A stretch of DNA of 22,219 nt from JBOHNM01 sp050730675. GTDB taxonomy: Bacteria > Planctomycetota > Phycisphaerae > Phycisphaerales > UBA1924. The notes beneath the pieces were generated by a model. It searched no databases. It was not told the DNA's origin and saw only the letters and a program-made list of their open reading frames with translations. Each line of letters opens with the position of its first letter. Positions within the stretch are counted from its first letter, which is position 1. A program made the translations under genes and the position numbers. The stretch lies in assembly GCA_050730675.1 (NCBI GenBank), contig JBOHNM010000062.1, positions 1 through 22,219 on the forward strand. The letters run 5' to 3'. Below are positions 14,937-22,219 of the stretch, piece by piece.

Positions 14937-15377
14937 TCATTCGGCATGGTCATCCCTCGTGGGGGCTTTGACTCCGGCCCACTCAAGAGCCTGCCGTTCG
15001 TCGGCGAACGTGCGAAACTGGATGGCCTTGCCATTGCGGAAGGTATACACATCCGCGATGTGTCCTTCGCGCCATTCCGTCTCGGTTTTCAGTCTCACTC
15101 GCACGTGAACGGGCACGATGACTTTATCACCGGCGACGATGAATCGCTCAGGCTCGCAATGGCCTTCGGCCCATGTCCCGCGGCCTTTCGACACGTGTGC
15201 CGTGACTGCCGCGAGCCCGTGATAGGTGCCGCCCTGCGGAAAGTCGGCAGGTTCGATCCGCTCGATCTGCGGGTCAAATACGTTGACGAATCCCGGAATA
15301 TCGTTGCGGTTGAGTGCGGCATACGCCTCCCTTAGCGCCTCCGTTTCGGCCGCGAACGACGCTGTCAGTTCGCCCAT
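14937..15377 (-). CDS. SnoaL-like / NTF2-like superfamily protein
   Basis: This is a 146-residue protein if started at ATG 15377, which has a strong ribosome-binding site (AAGGGAGAG) about 6 bases upstream. The sequence fits a cone-shaped NTF2-like domain: ETEALREAYAALNRNDIPGFV, VFDPQIERIEPADFP, GTYHGLAAVTAHVSKGRGTW, ERFIVAGDKVIVPVHVRVR, EWREGHIADVYTFRNGKAI, with the final strand QFRTFADERQALEWAG. Such proteins are small enzymes or ligand-binding domains; the substrate is not apparent. The frame is continuous with the upstream broken gene, so a fusion is possible, but the ribosome-binding site favours a separate protein. Confidence 0.82.
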   Translation of the reverse strand: MGELTASFAAETEALREAYAALNRNDIPGFVNVFDPQIERIEPADFPQGGTYHGLAAVTAHVSKGRGTWAEGHCEPERFIVAGDKVIVPVHVRVRLKTETEWREGHIADVYTFRNGKAIQFRTFADERQALEWAGVKAPTRDDHAE

Positions 15378-16050
15378 GTTGCTCTCCCTTATGTCTTCAA
15401 ACTCAGGCGACTGTTCGTAGCCGATCTGCCAGAGGTACATGTCGACGAGCTTCATCAACGGGTAGTGCGCTCCACCGACCTCCTTGATGCGAGCCTGCTC
15501 ACTCCGAAGTACTTCCACGTTCTGGCCGCAGAAGCCGACGACGCGATGAACGAAGTTGCGATTGAGATAGGAATACTTGAAGCCGGAGCTGGCGAAGCCG
15601 CCGAGGAACAGCCGATCCGCTGCCGGCAGACACGCGAGCGTTCCAAGCAGCACCTTCGTGACGAGCGTATCGGTTGCATTCCCGAAAGGGCTGTACGCCT
15701 CGCGAACCGCATCAACTGCTTCGAGGATCAGTGGTACAAGTGCGATGTCATCGTCGGAGCCACCGAAGTCGCGGACCCAGAGCGGCGCGAAGCGCGGTTG
15801 GGTAAGTCGGTCCACGGCCGCTGTATGAATCGTGTAGTCGTATTGGAGCAGAAAGCTCGAACCACGGTACATCCCCCAACTCGCCAGTATAGAAGGCGAG
15901 TTGCAGCGCCGCTGTCTGCCTGTCCACAACGACTCCGGGCGTTGCGAGCTGACGAAAGAACGTGAAGCAGTGTTCCCACGACCGATACCGCCCAGGAACT
16001 TTACCGGAAATTTTCCTGTGGTACGCCGCGATCGTGACCGGAATCGTCAT
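15378..16050 (-). pseudogene. Frameshifted gene of unknown function
   Basis: Coding starts at ATG 16050 (MTIPVTIAAYHRKISG, then YRSWEHCFTFFRQ and TAALQLAFY). It changes frame near 15888, where the second frame continues with ASWGMYRGSSFLLQYDYTIH, LVTKVLLGTLACLPAADRLF, GFKYSYLNRNFVHRV and YPLMKLVDMYLWQIGYEQ. Removing one base (A on the minus strand at about 15888) joins LAFY to LASWGMYRG, giving one protein of about 224 residues. I recall similar hypothetical proteins, but no function. It is either a real +1 frameshift or a sequencing error. The restored frame runs without a stop into the SnoaL-like gene. Confidence 0.7.
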
Positions 16051-16070
16051 GGATCAAGTTTATCCAGAAG

Positions 16071-16116
16071 CGACACCGGGCTCCGGCTCATCGCTGAACC
16101 GTGGCCGTCAGTGCTT
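16071..16116 (+). repeat. Hairpin repeat copy C (degenerate)
   Basis: The segment shares CCGGCTCATCG-x-TGA-x-CCG and the trailing GTGCTT with copies A and B, but its stem is imperfect (CTCCGGCTCA against TGAACCGTGG). It lies between divergent genes, where a terminator is not expected. Confidence 0.55.
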
Positions 16117-16131
16117 CCCTACGCTTCCGTC

Positions 16132-16629
16132 ATGGCACGTGCCCTCGCCATCCTCGGCAGCGCGCGGTGCGATGGGCATACCGCGGCGCTCCTGAAGCGG
16201 TTGATCGGCGGTTCTGATTGCGAGGTCATCGATCTCAACGCGGCGAACATCGCCCGCTTCCGCTACGACCAGCGGTATGCCGACGATGATGAGTTCATGG
16301 CGATCGTGGAGAAGATGATCGCCGCGCCGATCGTGATCTTCGCCACGCCGGTGTACTGGTATTCGTATTCAACGGTGATGAAGAACTTCATCGACCGCCT
16401 GTCGGACCTGTTGATGTCACAGAAGGCCGTCGGCAGGCGATTGCGCGGCGGTCGTTGGGCACTGGTGAGCAGCGGCAGCGACAGCGAGCCCGATCGCGAC
16501 CTGTTCTCAACGTTCCGTCGTGCATGCGAGTACCTGGGCGTGCAGTGTGTTGCCGAGGTGTACGGCGTGGAGGGCGGCGCATTTGTGGATGAGGCCGCCG
16601 CGAAGATGATCCGCGCACACCTTGGCTGA
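16132..16629 (+). CDS. NADPH-dependent FMN reductase / flavodoxin-like oxidoreductase
   Basis: The 165-residue protein starts at ATG 16132 (MARALAILGSARCDGHTAALL). That N-terminus contains the flavin-phosphate loop GSARCDGHT, and the family signature IVIFATPVYWYSYSTVMKNFIDR follows. The second half has GGRWALVSSGSD and the end AAAKMIRAHLG. Members reduce FMN or quinones with NAD(P)H. The upstream frame is open but not conserved. Copy B of the hairpin repeat follows the stop by about 12 bases and may terminate transcription. Confidence 0.9.
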   Translation: MARALAILGSARCDGHTAALLKRLIGGSDCEVIDLNAANIARFRYDQRYADDDEFMAIVEKMIAAPIVIFATPVYWYSYSTVMKNFIDRLSDLLMSQKAVGRRLRGGRWALVSSGSDSEPDRDLFSTFRRACEYLGVQCVAEVYGVEGGAFVDEAAAKMIRAHLG

Positions 16630-16640
16630 CGGCGAGAACG

Positions 16641-16688
16641 AAACCGGCCCCGGCTCGTGGGGGCTGAACCGGGACCATCTGTGCTTTC
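16641..16688 (+). terminator. Hairpin repeat copy B after the FMN reductase gene
   Basis: AACCGGCCCCGGCTC and GGGGGCTGAACCGGG can pair imperfectly, followed by TGTGCTTTCTT. It is positioned as a terminator and is the same repeat as at 14845 and 16071. Confidence 0.5.
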
Positions 16689-16877
16689 TTGGGGTGGAGG
16701 GTGTCGGGAGGCCCCACGGGGCTTCCCCGCCTCATGACATCAGCGAGCCGAAGCCGCCCGATTCGCCGGCATCTTCACGTTGGCCACCGTCTTGGTTTCG
16801 TTCTGACAGCGCTCATCTGGTTCATCAGCGGCAAACTTCTCCATGTACACTCGCCAAGCTCGAAAGGAACCCCCCAC

Positions 16878-17447
16878 ATGGAATTCCTGCTCTCACTCTG
16901 GCTGCCCATCCTGCTCTCCGCCGTCGTCGTCTGGTTCGCTTCCATGATTTTCGGCATGGCCCTGCCCCACCACAAGCAGGACTGGATCGGCCTACCCGAC
17001 TCCCAGGGGGGCGAGGACGGTTTCATGGATGACCTCCGCAAGCGCGGCATCAAGCCCGGCAACTACCTGTTCCCCGATTTCCGCGGCCGCGAGGCTTTGA
17101 AATCGGAGAAGGTTGAGAAGGCTTTGAAGGAAGGGCCGGTGGGACACCTCAGCGTCTGGCCAACGCCGCTCACCATGGGCGACAAGATAGTGGGCACATT
17201 TATCTTGTACCTCCTCGTCAGCATTCTCATTGCATACCTCACGCGCGTGGCGATTCCCGGCCCCGCAGAGTTTGCGAGAGTCTTCCAGTTCGCAATCACC
17301 GCAGGCATCCTCGCCTACTGCTTCTCGTTCATTCCGAGCGCCCTCTGGTGGGGCTCCTACAAGCGCACCATCGTCGCCCATGTCATCGACGGCATCATCT
17401 ACGCCGCGATCACCGGAGCCATCTTCGCTTGGCGATGGCCGCACTGA
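16878..17447 (+). CDS. Conserved-looking membrane protein of unknown function
   Basis: The 189-residue protein starts at ATG 16878, with AAAGGAA about 8 bases upstream; the longer open frame to 16689 crosses the intergenic repeat region and is not used. The N-terminal helix FLLSLWLPILLSAVVVWFAS is followed by a soluble loop (residues ~33-95) with DSQGGEDGFMDDLRKRGIKPG. Three further transmembrane segments are IVGTFILYLLVSILIAYL, FQFAITAGILAYCFSFIPSA and HVIDGIIYAAITGAIFAW. I recognise no family. It is a single plus-strand gene. Confidence 0.75.
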   Translation: MEFLLSLWLPILLSAVVVWFASMIFGMALPHHKQDWIGLPDSQGGEDGFMDDLRKRGIKPGNYLFPDFRGREALKSEKVEKALKEGPVGHLSVWPTPLTMGDKIVGTFILYLLVSILIAYLTRVAIPGPAEFARVFQFAITAGILAYCFSFIPSALWWGSYKRTIVAHVIDGIIYAAITGAIFAWRWPH

Positions 17448-17609
17448 CGCCCGACCGCAGTTACGCCCGCCGTACCACGCGAGTTTGCTCTCGTCAGCAC
17501 GAAGGCCGCATCCTCGGGTGTGCGGATGAACACTCTTCGAACCGGACCCACGCCGCTGGCGTCGTGCGTCATCGAAGACACAGATGCATCGAATCAATCG
17601 GTCAAGGGT
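17448..17609. other. Gap between the membrane protein gene and the orphan Rhs end
   Basis: In these 162 bases I see no gene, RNA or terminator. If the orphan Rhs once had its own tip and immunity gene, they are not recognisable here. Confidence 0.35.
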
Positions 17610-18772
17610 TCAGGAAGCGAGTCCGGCTTTGCGCAAGACTTCGATGTCGTCCATATACCCCGCCGGATCCCGGTTGATCCACCTCCCCGCCTCGGCGTCG
17701 TACCATCGGTTGCGTGCGAGCCACCACCCTGTGCTCGGGTCGCGCAGATACCCGTACCGCTCCTGCCACAGCATCGGCTTGTTGTTGTTGTGGAACCCGA
17801 CGTTGGCCCACGAGTTGAGCGTCAGGCGTCCGAACTTGTCCCACCCCCCGTAGCGGCCGGGGTTGTCGCTGTACCCCGCGGCGGACCGGTGGCCGTCGGC
17901 CTCGACCGTCCGGTCCAGTTGGATCCCCATCTGCGACAAGTCCGTCACCGCCACCGTTCCCAGACCCACCCGCTGGTACTGCACCAGCGGCATCCCTTCC
18001 AGCGTCCCGTCGGTGATCGCCAGCGCGCCCGGCCGACTGAGCGCGTCGTCCACGGGCGTGTTGTAGAGGTACGACACGTACGTGTCGTCGGCGGTGCTCA
18101 CCGGCGTGATCGGGTCGGGGTGCTGCACCACGCTCGTCCGCTGGTACGCGATGACCGGCGCGCCCGAGCCGGGGTTCCACGCTGTCGGCGTGCCGCTCTC
18201 GTAGCTGTACGTGACGTCGCGCACCTTGCCGGTGCCGCTGGCCGGCAGCTGCCCCTCGGCCCTTGCCGCAGGCGCGTGATGAGCCCGCGGTGGTTGTAGT
18301 CGTACTTGATGAAGTTCTGGACCGCCGAGCCCTGGAGGACCGTGTTCATCGCCGAGTCGGTCCCCGGCGGCGACGTGAGCGCGTCGTAGGTGGCATTGTG
18401 CGAGATCACCGCCCACACGCGCCCGCGCGGGTCATAGTGCGTGGTGAGCTGCTTGGTCGTATTGTCGAGCGAGGGTGTGAGGTTGCCGGAATCGGCGTCC
18501 TGCACAGTACCCCAAGACTCGACGCGGTCGGCGACCGACCGTCCCGCTGCATCGCGGATCGAGCGGTGGGACGTGCCGTTCTGGTCGATGTTGGCCACCT
18601 GCTCGCCGAGGTTGTTGTAGAACATTTGCACCGTGTCACGCGCGAGCGAACTCGGCTCACCCGCGCCGGAGGTGCCGGCCGCGGGGTAGTTCACCTCGTA
18701 CAGCAACCCGTTGGAACGCAGGCTGTTGAGCGTGACGCCCCCACCGCGCACTCTTACTGCACGGTCTGTCGT
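17610..18772 (-). pseudogene. Orphan partial Rhs copy (frameshifted, without toxin tip)
   Basis: The segment has no start of its own and begins three bases after the immunity gene stop, in the same frame (TTDRAVRVRGGGVTLNS). It encodes Rhs shell (MFYNNLGEQVANIDQNG, YDPRGRVWAVISHN), then a frameshift at about 18262: a one-base deletion relative to the main gene, between RLRQG and GQLPASGTG. After PMLWQERY it jumps straight to GYLRDPSTGWWLARNRWYD, lacking 342 codons in frame that the main gene has (20443-21468). Homology ends right after the core, RDPAGYMD, and the frame stops 12 codons later. Bases 17754-18504 are collinear with 21468-22219. Confidence 0.9.
17754..18504 (-). repeat. Long direct repeat shared by orphan and main Rhs genes
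   Basis: This stretch is nearly identical to 21468-22219 with a single one-base length difference. The window ends inside the repeat, so the partner extends further. A second block, 17655-17753, matches 20340-20441. Confidence 0.9.
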
Positions 18773-18775
18773 TAG

Positions 18776-19387
18776 TCAAATCGAAGATGGCCTCCATAAG
18801 TTCGTCACATCAACACCGCGTGCCTCCAATAACTCACTCAAGGCCTGCTCGCCGTGTTCTCGGTGCAGAGCGAGTTCTCCATCGGTGATTGGCACTGCCA
18901 TCAACCAGTACACTTGGTGTCCTCCGACGGCAGCAGCCTCCAACGGAGGAGATAAGTCCTGCCAAGCGTACGGATCGGTCAGAAAACAATGAGGCGTCGT
19001 TGTTCCTGGGACCGCTCTAGCGAGCACATCCGAGTAGACGTCGCCTGGCATCGGCGACTTGCCGTGTTTGATGCAGTAAAATGCGATCGCGGCCAAACCG
19101 AGCTCAAGCCCGGATGTGGACATGGTGGAGAGTGCGAGAAGTTCAATTCTGCCGGGGAAGTTCGCGTTGTCGGCCGTTCGAAGCTGGTGTTCACTGAGTC
19201 CGATCGTTGCAATCGTTGCCCAACCAATTCGTGGCGAATTCGGAAATCGAGCTAGCCCAAGTGATGTAGTTTCTGTGGCGTTGAGTCTCTCCACGAGTAT
19301 TGGATCGGTCTTGAGGACCCGACGGAGGATTGCAAGAACGTCAGATCGCCAACTCGATAGTTCGCGGTTGAGTTCATTCCTATTCAT
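18776..19387 (-). CDS. SUFU-family immunity protein
   Basis: The 203-residue protein starts at ATG 19387, eight bases inside the end of the Rhs toxin gene, so translation is probably coupled. The C-terminus carries the suppressor-of-fused domain pattern: HQVYWLMAVPITDGELALH followed by HGEQALSELLEARGVDV and a final RPS. Earlier parts (RFPNSPRIGWATIATIGLSE, ELLALSTMS) fit the same domain. Known from polymorphic toxin systems: SUFU-domain proteins commonly lie directly downstream of toxin genes as immunity proteins. Inferred: it neutralises the GH-E nuclease tip. Base composition is less GC-rich than the Rhs shell. Confidence 0.88.
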   Translation of the reverse strand: MNRNELNRELSSWRSDVLAILRRVLKTDPILVERLNATETTSLGLARFPNSPRIGWATIATIGLSEHQLRTADNANFPGRIELLALSTMSTSGLELGLAAIAFYCIKHGKSPMPGDVYSDVLARAVPGTTTPHCFLTDPYAWQDLSPPLEAAAVGGHQVYWLMAVPITDGELALHREHGEQALSELLEARGVDVTNLWRPSSI

Positions 19388-22219
19388 ATTTGTGAGACCT
19401 GTTGTCTGATGGTGTTTCCGGTCGATAGTTGCTCGGCTTATTTTGCTCGTTTAGGAATTCACTTCGAGTACGTCGAGAGATCCATGCCCATGCCCGCTGG
19501 ATTCGAAACGGTACAATGTGACCCATGTCCCAAGCAACACCTGGATCGATGACGGATCCACCAGGACTGCGCACAGCACCATCTGGCGAAGCCTTTTGTG
19601 CATTCCGGAATACTGTATCTCGCACCCCGACACGATACCCTCCCGGTCGAGAATATGTCGAGTAGTCAAAGAGCGCAGGCAGCGGTGTTGTTGGGGTCGT
19701 GATTGTCTGTGTTGAGAATCCGAGTGCGTTGTCCAATCCCGGTCCTGTGATGCTTGAATTCACGGGCGGCATTGGTGAATCAACACCAGGGCCTGAAATA
19801 GTGGGCGTCTCCGGTGGGCTTGGGCGGGACGTCACGGCCGGGCTCGGGCGGGCACCAGCGGTTGCCGCTGCGGCTGCCCGAGAGGATCGCGCCACCGCTC
19901 CTTTTACGGGTAGAAGCATGTATGCGAGGTCCGAGACGCCTTCGCCGAAGTCCGACGCGCGCTGCAGCCCGCTCATCGGGTTGCCAGCGCCGTCGTTGTT
20001 GAAGATCGCACCGAGGATCTTGGCCCCGGCGCCCGTGACGCCGTTCTTGAAACCCGCCGGTATGCCGGCAATTGTGGTAACGGGGTCCGTCACAAGTGCG
20101 ACGACGCCGGTAGCGACGTTGTAGCTGCTCTTGCCGAATCCAATGTACGCCCCGGCGCTCATCGTGCCAGCCGGGCTGTCGGACATCTGGTCCCATGCTG
20201 CAGCGGTAACACTCTGCGCCTCGGGTGAGTTGCGCATCGCCATCATGTCGGTTGACCGGCCATCGGGCGGCATCAACCCCGTCGGATCCACCAGGCTCAT
20301 CGGATTGCACCGCACGTACAGGTAGAAGTTCAGCCCATCGATGTACCCCGCGGGATCGCGGTTGATCCACCGCCCCGCCTCGGCGTCGTACCATCGGTTG
20401 CGTGCGAGCCACCATCCTGTGCTCGGGTCGCGCAGGTAGCCGCAGAACCCCACGCGGACCTCGTCGATCGGGTGCGGGTTGGTGTACAGCCACCCGAACT
20501 CGTCCTGGTCGTTGGAGTCAACGACACCGTCGCCGTTGAAGTCGGCACGCGGGTCGTCGGAGTACCAGTCGCTGAGGAAATGGCTCTCGTCCTTGCCGGT
20601 GAGCGTGCCGCCGGCGTCGTAGTCCGCCGGGTGGTGCAGGCGCATGCGGCCGTAGGGGTCGTAGCTCATCCGCTGCCGCACACTGCCTGTCAGGCCATCG
20701 ATGTGCGCCACCACGCTGAACAGACTGTCGGTCAGCTGGTAGAAGGCGGAGTCGCCCTCGCCGGTGTACACGCCGTCGTTGTCGATGTCCACGCGCCGGT
20801 AGACCGCGTCATCAACCCCCCGCAGACCCCAGAACTGCTGCTCGCGGCGTGAAGGCGTGTCCCCCGACCCCTCGACGTCCTCCAGCAGCACCTGCCAGCC
20901 GGCCGAGTAGTACACCCGCCGGATGCTGGTCTCGGCCCCGTGCGGCGGCCACGCCTCAGATCCCAGGTCCACCATCTCGCGCTGCTCACGCACGCGCCAG
21001 TGCAGCGGGTTGTACTGGTACTGCACCGTCTCCCAGACATCACCGCCGCTGGTGGTGACCAGCGTCTCGGCTTTGACCAGCCGGTTCCACGCGTCGTAGG
21101 TCAGCTTCTGCTTGTCGGTGCTGGTTCCCGTCCGCACCCGCCGCAGGTTGCCGTTGGCGTCGTAGAGCCGCGCGTCGCTGCCGATCGCCGTCAGCTCGTT
21201 GGTCGCGTTGTGGGTGCGGTCTTCGTCCTTCCAGTGCCCCGCCGAGTCCTTCACGCTCTGCCTGGTCCAGTTCCCCAGGTTGTCCAGCGTCCAACTCAGC
21301 GAGCCCGTGGTCGCCGTCAAGCTCGGCGGCGAACCCGAGAGCTGCCCACGCTGGGCGGAGGTGAGCCGGTCGAGCTTGTCGTACGCGAAGGCCCAGTCCT
21401 GATCAACGTTCTCGAAGTTCGTCCGCAGCTGCGCCCGTGAGAGCTTCCGCGTTGATAGGTCGTACGCGTACCGCTCCTGCCACAGCATCGGCCTGTTGTT
21501 GTTGTGGAACCCGACATTGACCCACGAGTTGAGCGTCAGCCGCCCGAACTTGTCCCAGCCGCCGTACCGCCCCGGGTTGTCGCTGTAGCCTGCCGCGGAG
21601 CGGTGGCCATTGGTCTCCACCGTCCGGTCGAGCTGGATGCCCATCTGCAAGAAGTCCGTGACGGCGATGGTGCCGATCCCGAGCCGCTGGTACTGGACGA
21701 ACGGCATTCCCTCCAGCGTCCCGTCGGTGATCCCCAGCGCCCCCGGCCGGCTCAACGCGTCGTCCACGGGTGTGTTGTAGAGGAACGAGACGTACGTGTC
21801 GTCGTCCGCGTTGACCGGCGTGATCGGGTCGGGATGCTGCACCACGCTCGTCCGCTGGTACGCGATCACCGCCGCCCCCGACCCCGGGTTCCACGCCGTC
21901 GGCGTGCCGCTCTCGTAGCTGTACGTGACGTCGCGCACCTTGCCGGTGCCGCTGGCCGGCAGCTGCCCCTCGGCCCCCTGCCGCAGACGCGTGATGAGCC
22001 CGCGGTGGTTGTAGTCGTACTTGATGAAGTTCTGGACCGCCGAGCCTTGGAGGATCGTGTTCATCGCCGAGTCGGTCCCCGGCGGCGACGTCAGCGCGTC
22101 GTAGGTGGCATTGTGCGAGATCACCGCCCACACGCGCCCGCGCGGGTCATAGTGCGTGGTGAGCTGCTTGGTCGTATTGTCGAGCGAGGGTGTGAGGTTG
22201 CCGGAATCGGCGTCCTGCA
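19380..22219 (-). CDS. Rhs-repeat toxin with C-terminal GH-E (HNH/EndoVII) nuclease tip (5' end outside window)
   Basis: At least 945 residues are visible; the start lies beyond the right edge. In order there are Rhs/YD repeats (YGYDPRGRV-type segments, DKLDRLTSAQRG, YDANGNLRRV, LTYDAWNRLV), then YDPYGRMR, then a calcium-loop insert (20496-20543). The Rhs core GYLRDPSTGWWLARNRWYD...RWINRDPAGY ends at DPTGL (20274-20288), where Rhs proteins release the tip. A 200-residue linker contains a hydrophobic pretoxin-like part and a Pro/Ser/Thr-rich stretch. The final ~90 residues match the GH-E toxin pattern: RDTVFRNAQ, WDMGH (19518-19532), then EFLNEQNKPSNYRPETPS and NRSHKYE (19383-19403). It overlaps the SUFU immunity gene by 8 bases. 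Confidence 0.93.
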   Translation of the reverse strand, partial: QDADSGNLTPSLDNTTKQLTTHYDPRGRVWAVISHNATYDALTSPPGTDSAMNTILQGSAVQNFIKYDYNHRGLITRLRQGAEGQLPASGTGKVRDVTYSYESGTPTAWNPGSGAAVIAYQRTSVVQHPDPITPVNADDDTYVSFLYNTPVDDALSRPGALGITDGTLEGMPFVQYQRLGIGTIAVTDFLQMGIQLDRTVETNGHRSAAGYSDNPGRYGGWDKFGRLTLNSWVNVGFHNNNRPMLWQERYAYDLSTRKLSRAQLRTNFENVDQDWAFAYDKLDRLTSAQRGQLSGSPPSLTATTGSLSWTLDNLGNWTRQSVKDSAGHWKDEDRTHNATNELTAIGSDARLYDANGNLRRVRTGTSTDKQKLTYDAWNRLVKAETLVTTSGGDVWETVQYQYNPLHWRVREQREMVDLGSEAWPPHGAETSIRRVYYSAGWQVLLEDVEGSGDTPSRREQQFWGLRGVDDAVYRRVDIDNDGVYTGEGDSAFYQLTDSLFSVVAHIDGLTGSVRQRMSYDPYGRMRLHHPADYDAGGTLTGKDESHFLSDWYSDDPRADFNGDGVVDSNDQDEFGWLYTNPHPIDEVRVGFCGYLRDPSTGWWLARNRWYDAEAGRWINRDPAGYIDGLNFYLYVRCNPMSLVDPTGLMPPDGRSTDMMAMRNSPEAQSVTAAAWDQMSDSPAGTMSAGAYIGFGKSSYNVATGVVALVTDPVTTIAGIPAGFKNGVTGAGAKILGAIFNNDGAGNPMSGLQRASDFGEGVSDLAYMLLPVKGAVARSSRAAAAATAGARPSPAVTSRPSPPETPTISGPGVDSPMPPVNSSITGPGLDNALGFSTQTITTPTTPLPALFDYSTYSRPGGYRVGVRDTVFRNAQKASPDGAVRSPGGSVIDPGVAWDMGHIVPFRIQRAWAWISRRTRSEFLNEQNKPSNYRPETPSDNRSHKYE
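20496..20543 (-). other. Dockerin/EF-hand-like calcium loop in the Rhs toxin
   Basis: The segment encodes DFNGDGVVDSNDQDEF, an EF-hand/dockerin-type loop with Asp/Asn at positions 1, 3, 5, 9 and 12. It lies between the last YD repeat (YDPYGRM) and the Rhs core, the same place as the loops in the Rhs protein at the left edge. Confidence 0.75.

Noticed and set aside
19495..19515. CTGGATTCGAA resembling the T arm of the tRNA-Val attachment site
   Set aside because: The match is only about 11 bases, breaks off on both sides and lies inside the coding region of the nuclease tip; too short to be a second attachment site.

Overview
The window is GC-rich and most resembles a planctomycete, probably Phycisphaerae-like. 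This rests on a membrane-anchored protein ending in a CGYDxRG/CPECG zinc ribbon, Rhs/YD-repeat proteins with dockerin-type calcium loops inserted next to the Rhs core, and the style of the tyrosine-recombinase remnant. The assignment comes from recognised sequence style, not from a search.

Left edge (1-3760): an accessory region ending at a tRNA gene. It holds the C-terminal end of an Rhs protein with a cysteine-rich tip (22 Cys), an ATGA-overlapping AT-rich membrane/zinc-ribbon gene that may be its immunity partner, and an IS3-family (IS407-like) element with a tandemly duplicated 121-bp left end. Next comes the 3' part of a tyrosine recombinase gene that runs into the 3' half of a tRNA-Val(GAC) gene. 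This is the usual arrangement of an integrative island at a tRNA attachment site, with the recombinase now truncated.

Middle (3760-17450): mostly ordinary chromosomal genes. On the minus strand are an OmpA-like lipoprotein with its own promoter and terminator, a prepilin peptidase with an unusually long interdomain region, and a compact run oppC-like > oppD-like > glycosyltransferase-like > xseA > xseB with mostly 4-nt overlaps. On the plus strand follow a DUF72 protein, a GrpB-family protein, an ArsR-type regulator overlapping an SRPBCC/AHSA1 protein (with a palindrome on the promoter), a flavodoxin-like NADPH-dependent FMN reductase and a small membrane protein. Between them on the minus strand lie a SnoaL-like gene and a frameshifted gene of unknown function. 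Three copies of a degenerate ~45-bp hairpin repeat sit in the intergenic gaps between 14.8 and 16.7 kb.

Right edge (17600-22219), minus strand: a second Rhs locus. A long Rhs protein, whose start lies outside the window, ends in a GH-E type HNH/EndoVII nuclease tip. It overlaps by 8 nt a SUFU-family immunity gene. Directly downstream is an orphan partial Rhs copy. It is collinear with the main gene over about 0.75 kb, lacks 342 codons in frame, carries a 1-bp frameshift, and loses homology immediately after the Rhs core. This is the layout of a polymorphic toxin locus with a displaced Rhs end.

No gene-free stretch exceeds 300 bases. No rRNA, CRISPR array or replication origin was seen.
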